NCBI GenBank assembly: GCA_020160875.1
Contig: JAIUPE010000019.1
Coordinates: 1-39,923, forward strand
Reading direction: 5' to 3'
From: Pseudomonadota bacterium
GTDB taxonomy: Bacteria; Pseudomonadota; Alphaproteobacteria; Rhodospirillales; Rhodospirillaceae
Length of the DNA stretch: 39,923 nucleotides
The notes beneath the pieces were generated by a model. The model searched no databases and was not told the origin of the DNA. It saw only the letters and a list, made by a program, of their open reading frames with translations. The position numbers were made by a program, and so were the translations under genes. Below are positions 24,356 through 31,682 of the stretch, piece by piece; position 1 is the first letter of the stretch; the number at the start of each line of letters is the position of its first letter.

Positions 24356-26287
24356 CTACCCGCCGGGATGGAAATGGTCATAGATTTTTTTCGCTGTTGC
24401 AGCATTGATTCCGGGCACCGTCTGCAAATCCGAGAGGCCGGCCGCCGCGACCGCCTTGGCGGAACCGAAATGACGTAAAAGTGACTTCTTGCGCACCGCG
24501 CCGATGCCTGTCACCTCGTCGAGCAGCGATTGCCCAATGGCTTTCGAACGCTTCGCGCGGTGAGCGGAAATCGCGAACCGGTGCGCTTCGTCGCGCAGAC
24601 GCTGTAGGAAATAAAGCGTCGGGTGATTGGGCGGCAGCATGAACGGCTCGCGGCCCGGCATGAAAAATTGCTCGCGTCCGGCGTTACGGTCCGGACCCTT
24701 GGCGATCGCGGCGATGCACAGATCCGAAATGCCGAGATCTGCCAGGACTTTGAGCGCGACATTGAGTTGTCCAATGCCGCCGTCGAGCAAGACGAGATCG
24801 GGCCACTGGCCGAGGGTGCGCTCGGGATCTTCCTTTTGCGCACGGCTAAAGCGGCGGGTCATCACTTCGCGCATGGAGGCATAGTCGTCGCCCGGCGCGA
24901 ACTCCGCCGCCTTGATGTTGAACTTGCGGTAGGCATTTTTCATAAGGCCTTCGGGGCCCGCGACAATCATCGCGCCCACGGTGCCCGTGCCCGAGATATG
25001 TGAGTTGTCGTACACCTCGATGCGCTGGGGCGGATTCGCGAGACCGAACACCTGCGCGGCGCTTTCCAGCAGCTTCTTTTGCGCCGTGTTCTCGGCCATG
25101 CGGCGCAAAAGCGCCTCGCGTGCATTGATCTCGGCGTGATCCATAAGTTTGCGCCGGTTGCCACGCTGCGGTTGGGCGATCGAAACGCCGCGGCCGGCAC
25201 GCAAGGTCAAGGCTTCGGTGATGAGATCGACGTTCGGTGGCGCGACATTGGTAAGAATCTCTTTTGGCGCGGCGAAGGACTCATAGAATTGCGCGAGGAA
25301 CGCTTCCATGATCGCGCCGTCTTCCTCGTCGCCGGCGTGCGCGGGGAAGTAGGCGCGGTTGCCGAAGTTCTGCCCGCCGCGGAAGAAGAACACCTGGACG
25401 CAGGCGTTTCCACCGGCCCGGTGCAGGGCCACCACATCGGCCTCGCCAACGCCCGTGACGTTGATGTCCTGATGCGCCTGCACTTGGGTCATGGCGCGGA
25501 TACGGTCGCGGAACGAAGCGGCCGCTTCGTATTGGAGTTCGGCGGCGGCCGCGTCCATGCGCCGGGCCAGTTCCTGCTGCACGGTCTGGCTGTCGCCGGT
25601 CAGGAAGTCGCGCGCCTGGCGCACGAGGTCGGCATAGTCGTCCTTCGCGATGCGGCCCACACAGGGCGCCGAGCAGCGTTTGATCTGGAACAGAAGGCAG
25701 GGGCGCGTACGGCTGGAATAGACGGCGTCCGTACAGCTTCGCAGCAAAAATACCTTCTGGAGCGTCGTAAGCGTCGCGTTCACCGAATAGGCGGAGGCGA
25801 AAGGTCCGAAATACTCGCTGCCTTTCGCACGCGCACCGCGGTGTTTCAGGATGCGCGGGAAGTCGTGACCGCCCTCGATCATGATGTAGGGGAACGACTT
25901 ATCGTCCCGGAAGATGATGTTGTATCGGGGCTTCAGCTGCTTGATGAGGTTGCTTTCCAGCAACAGCGCTTCGGCCTCGGTATGGGTCACCACCACCTCG
26001 AAGCTGCGGGTCTCATAGACCATGCGCTGCAGGCGCAGGGGCATCCGGTCCACGCGCAGATAGGACGAGACCCGCTTCTTGAGGTTCTTGGCTTTCCCGA
26101 CGTAGAGGGCGTCGCCCTTCGCGTTCAGCATCCGGTAGACGCCCGGCGCCCCACTGAGGGTCTTCACGGCCTCGGTCAGCACACCAAGGCCGGTGTTCAC
26201 GTCCGCGGGGGCGGTCTCATCCGTTGCGGGGCGATCCGCGACGTCTTCGGCGGGCGGGATGTCGGGACGGGGCAGGTGAACCATCAT
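24356..26287 (-). CDS. uvrC: Excinuclease ABC subunit C
   Basis: UvrC makes both cuts around a lesion marked by UvrA and UvrB in nucleotide excision repair. The protein is 643 residues. After about 45 variable, acidic residues comes the GIY-YIG domain (SGAPGVYRMLNAKGDALYVGKAKNLKKRVSSYL). Then come a Cys-containing segment (RPCLLFQIKRCSAPCVGRI), a UVR motif (about 215-250), the RNase H-like endonuclease region (EVYDNSHISGTGTVGAMI, LVLLDGGIGQLNVAL) and two helix-hairpin-helix motifs (GIGAVRKKSLLRHFG, VPGINAATAKKIYDHF). ATG at 26287 or 26284. First gene of uvrC-pgsA-moaD-moaE. Confidence 0.96.
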   Translation of the reverse strand: MMVHLPRPDIPPAEDVADRPATDETAPADVNTGLGVLTEAVKTLSGAPGVYRMLNAKGDALYVGKAKNLKKRVSSYLRVDRMPLRLQRMVYETRSFEVVVTHTEAEALLLESNLIKQLKPRYNIIFRDDKSFPYIMIEGGHDFPRILKHRGARAKGSEYFGPFASAYSVNATLTTLQKVFLLRSCTDAVYSSRTRPCLLFQIKRCSAPCVGRIAKDDYADLVRQARDFLTGDSQTVQQELARRMDAAAAELQYEAAASFRDRIRAMTQVQAHQDINVTGVGEADVVALHRAGGNACVQVFFFRGGQNFGNRAYFPAHAGDEEDGAIMEAFLAQFYESFAAPKEILTNVAPPNVDLITEALTLRAGRGVSIAQPQRGNRRKLMDHAEINAREALLRRMAENTAQKKLLESAAQVFGLANPPQRIEVYDNSHISGTGTVGAMIVAGPEGLMKNAYRKFNIKAAEFAPGDDYASMREVMTRRFSRAQKEDPERTLGQWPDLVLLDGGIGQLNVALKVLADLGISDLCIAAIAKGPDRNAGREQFFMPGREPFMLPPNHPTLYFLQRLRDEAHRFAISAHRAKRSKAIGQSLLDEVTGIGAVRKKSLLRHFGSAKAVAAAGLSDLQTVPGINAATAKKIYDHFHPGG

Positions 26288-26381
26288 GCCTTTAATTGCG
26301 AGGTTTAATCCGCAGCCGCAATCCTAAAACCCAGAGGATCCTTCCTCCGTTTACCGGCGCCGTCCCCAGCGGGGGCGCGGT

Positions 26382-26401
26382 CCCGAAATGCTGTTTTCGG
26401 G
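26382..26401. repeat. Inverted repeat upstream of uvrC
   Basis: Arms CCCGAAA and TTTCGGG around TGCTGT, in the leader of uvrC about 95 bp before its start. It may form a small hairpin in the uvrC mRNA. No T tract follows on either strand. Confidence 0.4.
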
Positions 26402-26423
26402 CGTGTGACCGTCCCATGACGGA

Positions 26424-26445
26424 TATCCACGAATCCTGTGGATAA
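26424..26445. promoter_or_regulatory. DnaA-box-like inverted repeat upstream of uvrC
   Basis: Arms TATCCAC and GTGGATA flank GAATCCT. The right arm is part of TGTGGATAA (26437-26445), an exact DnaA box on the minus strand; the left arm is a near match. Two opposed boxes 14 bp apart could bind DnaA cooperatively and link uvrC transcription to replication. This is inference. Confidence 0.4.
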
Positions 26446-26747
26446 GTCTGTTGAAACATAGGGTCCGATGAAGCCTCTACCTATGCTATTGGGGTTTTTG
26501 TTCTCTATGCCCAAAAAAACGGCACAAAAAATATCGCATTGAATTATTTGACTTTTTTTATGACCGGGCCCGGTTCATTGCGACTCCGGCATGATTTATG
26601 CTGCCACACAGGACAAGCAAAAAACCTATCTGATCCTTGTGCACAACTTGCCTTGACTTGCCCCTGGCCATGGCCCTGGGTTCCGATTCGATTGCGGAAA
26701 AATCCACGTTTATCGCGAGTCGGGTCAGCCGGAGCCCTCCGGCAGAA
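26446..26747. other. Intergenic region without a recognisable gene
   Basis: This is the part of the uvrC/folB gap beyond the DnaA-like sites. It is A+T-richer than its surroundings, with A-runs (near 26513-26530) and a TTTGACTTTTTTT run (near 26548). The short frames here (69 and 90 codons) have no family resemblance or convincing ribosome site. It probably holds the uvrC promoter, reading leftward, and the end of the folB transcript. I see no tRNA or known RNA motif. Confidence 0.5.
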
Positions 26748-27176
26748 CTACCGGAGCGGGATTTTTGACAACCGCTCGATCTCGACGCCGGCACCGTTCG
26801 CATCCGCGAACACGTCCAGCTTTTCCACACGCACCCGGGCGGACCGGCACAGGGGGTTCTGAAGGCAGACGCTGGCGATGCGTTCGGCCAGGGTCTCGGC
26901 CAGATTGATATGCCCGTCGGCGACGATTCCGCGCACCCGGGTCACGATCTCCTCGTAGCAAACGACGTTTTCCAGCCGGTCGTCGTGGGGTGTCTGGCCT
27001 TCAAGGACCCCAAGATCCACGCTGATACGCACGCGTTGCGGACCGGTCTTCTCGTGTTGGTGGATGCCGATATTGCAGGCCACGACTAAATCGCGAACGA
27101 AGACATGCCGCAGGCCCAGCGCGGCATCGGCGATGCGCAGGGGCTCGATGACGGGCTTTCCAGCCGGATTGCTCAT
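26748..27176 (-). CDS. folB: Dihydroneopterin aldolase
   Basis: FolB converts dihydroneopterin to 6-hydroxymethyl-dihydropterin in folate synthesis. The core fits the family: VFVRDLVVACNIGIHQHEKTGPQRVRISVDLGV, then NVVCYEEIVTRVRGIV, INLAETLAERIASVCL and the late VRVEKLDVF. I use the ATG at 27176, with GAAGG 7 bp upstream. The ATG at 27209, which overlaps the end of the SDR gene, would add 11 residues and is also possible. It is the second gene of a pair with an SDR that looks like a pteridine reductase. Confidence 0.9.
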   Translation of the reverse strand: MSNPAGKPVIEPLRIADAALGLRHVFVRDLVVACNIGIHQHEKTGPQRVRISVDLGVLEGQTPHDDRLENVVCYEEIVTRVRGIVADGHINLAETLAERIASVCLQNPLCRSARVRVEKLDVFADANGAGVEIERLSKIPLR

Positions 27177-27201
27177 GAACGCACCTTCGTCATGGTCCTG
27201 C

Positions 27202-27978
27202 TTAATCATGGTCGCTGGCGTCTCCGGTCCAGCCCAAGTGCTGGCCACCGTCCAGGGCAATCATCTGGCCCGTCATGGCCGGCGCTTCAAGGATGAATCG
27301 GGCGGCCGCGCAAATTTCCCCGGGGTTCGTGCCCCGCCCGAGCGGCATCCGGGCCTGCTGGCGGTCGAATTGGGCTTGGTTCTGGTAGGGGCTGGGCAGG
27401 GTGGGGCCGGGGCCGATGGCGTTCACCCGAATCCGGGGGGCCAGCGCCATGGCCAGGGTTTGGGTGAGGGTCCAAAGGCCGGTCTTGCTAACCGTGTAGG
27501 AGACGAAGTGCGGCGTCAAATTCCAGATGCGCTGGTCGATGATGTTGATCACCGCGCCACGGTTCGCCGCGGGCAGTTGCGCGGCGAACGCCTGCGTCAG
27601 GAAAAGCGGCGCGCGCACATTCACGCTTTGATGACGCTCCCATGACGCCAGCGTCGCTGTTGCCGCTTCGTCTTGCTCGAAGATGGAGGCGTTGTTGATC
27701 AGGCACCCCAAAGGCCCCAGCGCTTGTGCCGCCGACGGCACGATATCCGCGACCGCGGCGGCGTCGCCGAGGTCGCCTTGCACCAGCGCCGCGCGCCCAC
27801 CGGCCTTCTTGATACTCTGCGCGACGGATTCCGCGTCTTCTCTCGATTCATTGTAATGAATCGCCACCGACCATCCCCGCGCGGCGAAATCTTCGGCCAG
27901 CGCGCGCCCGATGCGCTTCGCGGCGCCGGTAATGAGAACCGTGCGCGGGATGCGGCCGTCGGTATTTTCGCTTGTCAC
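27202..27978 (-). CDS. Short-chain dehydrogenase, pteridine-reductase-like (FolM/PTR1 type)
   Basis: This 258-residue classical SDR has the cofactor loop TGAAKRIGRALAE, with the Arg after Lys that marks PTR1 and FolM proteins (NADPH preference), NNAS, and the active-site Tyr-x-x-x-Lys in SYTVSKTGL. The usual catalytic Ser is replaced by Asp in INIIDQRIW, as in PTR1 and E. coli FolM. The C-terminal GEICAAARFILEAPAMTGQMIALDGGQHL is typical. Together with adjacent folB, this points to reduction of dihydropterins (dihydromonapterin or dihydrofolate). The substrate is inferred. Confidence 0.85.
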   Translation of the reverse strand: MTSENTDGRIPRTVLITGAAKRIGRALAEDFAARGWSVAIHYNESREDAESVAQSIKKAGGRAALVQGDLGDAAAVADIVPSAAQALGPLGCLINNASIFEQDEAATATLASWERHQSVNVRAPLFLTQAFAAQLPAANRGAVINIIDQRIWNLTPHFVSYTVSKTGLWTLTQTLAMALAPRIRVNAIGPGPTLPSPYQNQAQFDRQQARMPLGRGTNPGEICAAARFILEAPAMTGQMIALDGGQHLGWTGDASDHD

Positions 27979-28104
27979 ATGAGGTCCCTTTATTGCGCTT
28001 CTACCTAGCCATGGCCGAAGGCGGGCACAAGACTGTTACCGTCATGCGGACGCCGTCGCGAGGCCCCACTTGCGGCCTTACAGCCATCCGGGACACATTG
28101 CGCC

Positions 28105-29427
28105 ATGGCTGACGTCTCGAAATCAAAAACGCCGCCCCGGCGCATCCCGTCCTGGGTGCTCGGCGGTATCCTAAGTCTGGTCCTGATCGGATTCTGGGCG
28201 CTGTATCTCACGCTTGCGCCGGTCCCGACCGCGCGCCCCCCCGGCGCCGACGCCGAAACGGCGGGCACGACGGCGGCGTCCGGCGAATTGCGCGTCCTTG
28301 TGTGGCGCCGCGTGCTGCCGTCGGATGTGATCGCCGCCTTCGAGGCGGATACGGGCGTCAAAGTCGCCATCGATCGCTACGACACGCTCGAGGAACTTCA
28401 AGCGCTGGCGAGCAGCGGGGCGCTCACGCACGATTTGATCCTCACGTCCGGCATTGGATTGAAACGTCTCTCGGAAGCCGATCTTCTCAGCGACCTTTCT
28501 GCGGACCGTCTCGTCAACGGCGGCAATCTCGATCCTGCGATCACCGCGCGCGCGGATTCATATGACCCCGACAAACACCATGGCATTGTCGCGGCCTGGG
28601 GCACCTTGGGGTTGGCGTTCGATCCGGCGAAGATCGCCACACGCCTTCCGGCCGATGTGCCGCTCGATTCCTGGTCGCTGCTGTTCAACGCCGAACATCT
28701 CGCCAAGCTCGCGGACTGCGGCGTCCAGGTGGTCGACACGCCGCGCGGCGCGTTCCCGATCGCACTGCGTTATCTCGGCCTCGCACCGGAATCCGGCGCG
28801 GTCGAGGACACCGAAACCGCGACGCGTTTGTGGGAAGGCGTGCGTCCCTCCATCTCCAAATTCACGGCCTCCGACGTCGTCGATAGTCTCGCCGTCGGCG
28901 ACGTGTGCCTCGCGCTCGCCACCTCGGGCGACGTGTTCCAAGCGCGCGCGATGATCGCCGCGGCCGGACGCGGGCCGGAGTTGAAATACGTTATTCCGCA
29001 GGAAGGCACGGTCGCCTGGTTCGCGCTGTTCGCGATCCCGAAGGTCGCGGTCAATCCCGACACGGCGCGCAAGCTCATCGATTATCTGCTGCGCCCGGAA
29101 GTCGCCGCGCGCGCGAGCAATGCCACGGGTTATGCGAACGCCGTCGCCGCCTCGGCGCTCTATATCAAGCCGGAGATCAAGAACGATCCCGCGCTGATGC
29201 CCGCGCAGGACCGTTTGAAGGATTTCATCGTCGAGACCGATCTGTCGCCGGAAGCCGGCGCCCTGCGCGATCGTTTCTGGCAGCTGATCAACACACCGCA
29301 GAGCGCGGCGCCGCCTTCTGAACCCGCACCTTCTGAACCCGCACCTTCTGAACTCGCGCCTTCTGAGCCCGCGCCTTCTGCGCCTGAGCAGACGCCGTCC
29401 GCACCGGAAACGCCGCCGTCTGAATAA
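28105..29427 (+). CDS. Membrane-anchored periplasmic solute-binding protein, PotD/PotF-like
   Basis: The protein has 440 residues. A basic N-terminus is followed by one membrane helix (about 16-38, PSWVLGGILSLVLIGFWALYLTL) without a clear cleavage site, so it is probably tethered to the inner membrane. A binding-protein fold follows: ELRVLVWRRVLPSDVIAAFEADTGVKVAIDRYDTLEELQAL, as in polyamine-binding proteins, with AAWGTLGLAFDPAKI and the late LIDYLLRPEVAARASNATGYANAV. The C-terminal 45 residues are Pro/Ser/Glu repeats (PSEPA). No ABC permease or ATPase gene is near, so transport partners, if any, are elsewhere. Ligand unknown. Confidence 0.8.
   Translation: MADVSKSKTPPRRIPSWVLGGILSLVLIGFWALYLTLAPVPTARPPGADAETAGTTAASGELRVLVWRRVLPSDVIAAFEADTGVKVAIDRYDTLEELQALASSGALTHDLILTSGIGLKRLSEADLLSDLSADRLVNGGNLDPAITARADSYDPDKHHGIVAAWGTLGLAFDPAKIATRLPADVPLDSWSLLFNAEHLAKLADCGVQVVDTPRGAFPIALRYLGLAPESGAVEDTETATRLWEGVRPSISKFTASDVVDSLAVGDVCLALATSGDVFQARAMIAAAGRGPELKYVIPQEGTVAWFALFAIPKVAVNPDTARKLIDYLLRPEVAARASNATGYANAVAASALYIKPEIKNDPALMPAQDRLKDFIVETDLSPEAGALRDRFWQLINTPQSAAPPSEPAPSEPAPSELAPSEPAPSAPEQTPSAPETPPSE
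29314..29388 (+). repeat. Five 15-bp tandem repeats inside the solute-binding protein gene
   Basis: The unit CCTTCTGAACCCGCA and variants is repeated in frame and encodes Pro-Ser-Glu-Pro/Leu-Ala copies. The first two copies are identical and the last is divergent. Being a multiple of three, copy-number change would lengthen or shorten the tail without a frameshift. Confidence 0.85.
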
Positions 29428-29434
29428 CGCCGGC

Positions 29435-30025
29435 TTATTTCAGCCCGCTTTTCTTTCCGTCGATCTTCATCATCTGCATGCTGATCTGGATCGGCTTGCC
29501 GGTGAACAGCGCGCCGGTCTCGTTGCCGGCCACCAGCGTGAACAGGTAGCCGTCACCGGTCTTGTCGTCGGTGGCGCTCATCGACAACATGAGCCCGGGA
29601 CCACTCCGTGTCGGCAGCGTTAGGTCGCTTTCCGTCTCGATACTGACTCCCGGTTGACCGGCCCGCTGCACGAGCGCGCGGAATTCCTTTTCCACCACTT
29701 CGCGGTTGGCGGACTCGACGAACACGGTGCATGCGCCGGTATCGGAGGCCAGCGAAAGCACGAAGCGGCGCTCGCCGCGGCCCGGCAGGCGCCAGGCTTG
29801 TCCTTTTCGATCGTTGCCGATGTAGTTGGCGAGCTCGGCGGGGTCCTTCACCGGTTGATAGCGCCGGTTGGCGCGCTCCTTGATCGAGTCCGGATTGGCC
29901 AGGTTGCTGACGCAGGCCGAGGTGAAGAAGTTGATGGCGGTGATGGCGTAATAGTCCTGCGCTTGCGCAGGCGTGACCGCCGCACCGAGAAACGAAGCTC
30001 CGAGAAGGAGACGCGCGAAACGCAT
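29435..30025 (-). CDS. Exported protein of unknown function
   Basis: This 196-residue protein has a signal peptide (MRFARLLLGASFLGAAVTPAQAQ, cleavage after AQA). The mature part starts DYYAITAINFFTSACVSNLANPDSI and has a second Cys in DTGACTVFVESANREVVEKEF, probably disulfide-bonded. The C-terminal half is strand-rich. I do not recognise the family. It is convergent with the solute-binding protein gene and lies downstream of flbD on the same strand, beyond the tandem array, so it probably has its own promoter in or near the repeats. Confidence 0.7.
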   Translation of the reverse strand: MRFARLLLGASFLGAAVTPAQAQDYYAITAINFFTSACVSNLANPDSIKERANRRYQPVKDPAELANYIGNDRKGQAWRLPGRGERRFVLSLASDTGACTVFVESANREVVEKEFRALVQRAGQPGVSIETESDLTLPTRSGPGLMLSMSATDDKTGDGYLFTLVAGNETGALFTGKPIQISMQMMKIDGKKSGLK

Positions 30026-30082
30026 AAGCTGTCCGGACCGTTGTTCGTTCCGGACAGTCTAAGCGATCCTGAGCAAAAGTCT

Positions 30083-30255
30083 AAGCGGGCTCGCCCGCGC
30101 GCGCAGGCGCGCATCTAAAAAAGGCGGGCGAGAAGCGGATATTCCGTAGATGTAACTATTTAAGCCAGCTCGCCAGCGCGCGCAGGCGCGCATCTAAAAA
30201 AAGGCGGGCGAGAAGTGGATATTCCGTAGATGTAACTATTTAAGCCAGCTCGCCC
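30083..30255. repeat. Tandem array, about 80-bp unit, at the flbD 3' end
   Basis: Two near-identical units (period 79/80) cover about 30084-30163 and 30164-30243. They differ by one A in a run and two substitutions. Each unit repeats the last flbD codons on the minus strand: Gly-Glu-Leu-Ala-stop occurs at 30240 (real end) and 30160, and Gly-Glu-Pro-Ala-stop occurs in the outermost copy near 30081. After each of the first two stops an inverted CTCGCCCGCC is followed by a T run, so the terminator was copied too. Confidence 0.85.
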
Positions 30256-30256
30256 G
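30196..30256 (-). terminator. Terminator-like hairpin at the flbD stop
   Basis: On the minus strand CGGGCGAG, within the last flbD codons, can pair with CTCGCCCG about 38 nt later, followed by CC and seven T. The loop is large and holds the stop codon. The arrangement is repeated 80 bp downstream with CTCGCCCGCC and six T, giving tandem terminators. Confidence 0.5.
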
Positions 30257-31562
30257 CGCCGGGCGCGGGGACTGTAACGCCGTCTTGAACGTAGGCGTTC
30301 AGTTTGTTCCGCAACGTACGGATGGAAATCCCAAGGATTTTTGCCGCATGCGTGCGATTTCCGAGGGTGTGTTTGAGCGTATCTATAATGAGGTCGCGTT
30401 CCACGTCTGCGACGGTGCGGCCGACGAGGCCGCCGGTGCCCGGCGCCGCGCCCGTGCCACCTTCGGTGCCCATCAGCATGATGGACTCGACATCGATTTC
30501 GTCGCCGCCGGCCAGGAGCACGGCCCGGTGCAATGTGTTCTCCAGCTCGCGCACGTTGCCGGGCCAATTGTGGGCCTTCAGCGCCGCCATGGCGCCGGCC
30601 GAGATCGGCTTGTACGAGAGGCCGTTCTCCTCGGCGCAGATCTTGGCGAAGTGAAGGGCGAGGACGTCGATGTCCTTGGGGCGCTCGCGCAGGGGCGGCA
30701 TCACCAGCTTCACGACGTTCAGGCGGAAGTACAGGTCGTCGCGGAACTTTCCGCTTTTCACCGTCTCTTCCATGTTGCGGTTGGAGGTGGCGACGATGCG
30801 CGTGTCTACTTTCACCGGCGTATTGGAGCCGATGCGCACAACTTCCTTTTCCTGGATCGCGCGCAGGAGCTTGGCCTGCAGCTTCAGATCCATTTCGGTG
30901 ATTTCGTCGAGCAGCAGGGTGCCGCCGTTGGCTTCCTCGAATTTGCCGAGACGGCGGGCGATGGCGCCGGTGAAGGCGCCTTTCTCATGCCCGAAGAGTT
31001 CGGATTCCAGAAGCTCGCCCGGGATCGCGGCGCAGTTCACCGCCACGAACGGGCGGTCCTTGCGCGGGCTGTTCCGGTGCAGGAAGCGCGCGACCAGTTC
31101 CTTACCCGTGCCGGACTCCCCGGTGATCAGCACCGAGGCCGGGCTCGCGGCGACCTTCTTGGCCATCTGGAGCACGCGGTCCATGGCCGGGTCCTGGTAG
31201 ACCAACGTATCCTGGTCGGCCGAGACGGCTTCCAGCACCGCGGCGATCAGGTCCGCGTCGGGCGGGAGGGGAATGTATTCTTTCGCGCCCGCCTTGATGG
31301 CGGCGACGGCGGCGCGGCTGTCGGTCTCGACGCCGCAGGCCACGACCGGCAGCGTGATGCGCTCAGCCTTCATGGCGGCCAGCAGCTGTTCGATATCGAA
31401 CGCGACGTCCACCATGGCGACGTCGGCGCCCTGGCCCGAGCGCAGCACATCCATCGCCTGGCTGATGCTTTCAGCCTGGATGACTTTAGCGCCGCGTTGC
31501 ATGGCGATCCGGCTTGCCGCGCCGACTTGCCCGCCCAGCGATCCGATGATCAACAACCGCAT
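30240..31562 (-). CDS. flbD: Sigma-54-dependent flagellar transcriptional activator FlbD
   Basis: This 440-residue NtrC-type activator has an N-terminal receiver-like domain that keeps a central Asp (MVDVAFD, Asp52) but lacks the usual acidic pair at its start (LLIIGSLGG), as expected for FlbD, which works without normal phosphorylation control. The AAA+ domain has GESGTGKE, the sigma-54 contact loop GAFTGA and GGTLLLDEI. The C-terminal Fis-type helix-turn-helix is NRTHAAKILGISIRTLRNKL. Its place at the end of the fliF operon matches Caulobacter, where FlbD activates late flagellar genes and represses fliF. Confidence 0.93.
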   Translation of the reverse strand: MRLLIIGSLGGQVGAASRIAMQRGAKVIQAESISQAMDVLRSGQGADVAMVDVAFDIEQLLAAMKAERITLPVVACGVETDSRAAVAAIKAGAKEYIPLPPDADLIAAVLEAVSADQDTLVYQDPAMDRVLQMAKKVAASPASVLITGESGTGKELVARFLHRNSPRKDRPFVAVNCAAIPGELLESELFGHEKGAFTGAIARRLGKFEEANGGTLLLDEITEMDLKLQAKLLRAIQEKEVVRIGSNTPVKVDTRIVATSNRNMEETVKSGKFRDDLYFRLNVVKLVMPPLRERPKDIDVLALHFAKICAEENGLSYKPISAGAMAALKAHNWPGNVRELENTLHRAVLLAGGDEIDVESIMLMGTEGGTGAAPGTGGLVGRTVADVERDLIIDTLKHTLGNRTHAAKILGISIRTLRNKLNAYVQDGVTVPAPGAGELA

Positions 31563-31578
31563 GAGGACTCTTAGGTCA

Positions 31579-31627
31579 GTGCATGATCCGGAAAAGTAGG
31601 ATCCGGTTTTCCGATAAGATCATGCAC
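31579..31627. repeat. 49-bp palindromic element, copy 3
   Basis: It lies in the motA-flbD gap, 17 bp before the flbD start. The outer arms GTGCATGATC and GATCATGCAC are perfect and the inner arms CGGAAAA and TTTTCCG enclose a GGATCC core. It aligns without gaps to the copies at 715 and 825. It could form a hairpin in the operon mRNA just ahead of flbD. Confidence 0.85.
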
Positions 31628-31682
31628 AAATCAATAAACTATTCGCTTGTTATCGACGCACGGGGACCGCGCGTCAACACCA

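Noticed and set aside
26305-26514. Minus-strand 69-codon frame upstream of uvrC
   Set aside because: No recognisable family, no convincing ribosome site, and it overlaps the likely uvrC promoter and DnaA-like sites.
26569-26620. Possible tRNA-like T-arm (GGTTCATTGCGACTCC)
   Set aside because: The sequence does not match a GGTTCRANNCC arm properly and no acceptor or anticodon stems can be built around it.
30160-30567. Minus-strand 135-codon frame at the flbD 3' end
   Set aside because: It is the shadow of flbD in another frame; only its last residues repeat the flbD C-terminus because of the tandem array.
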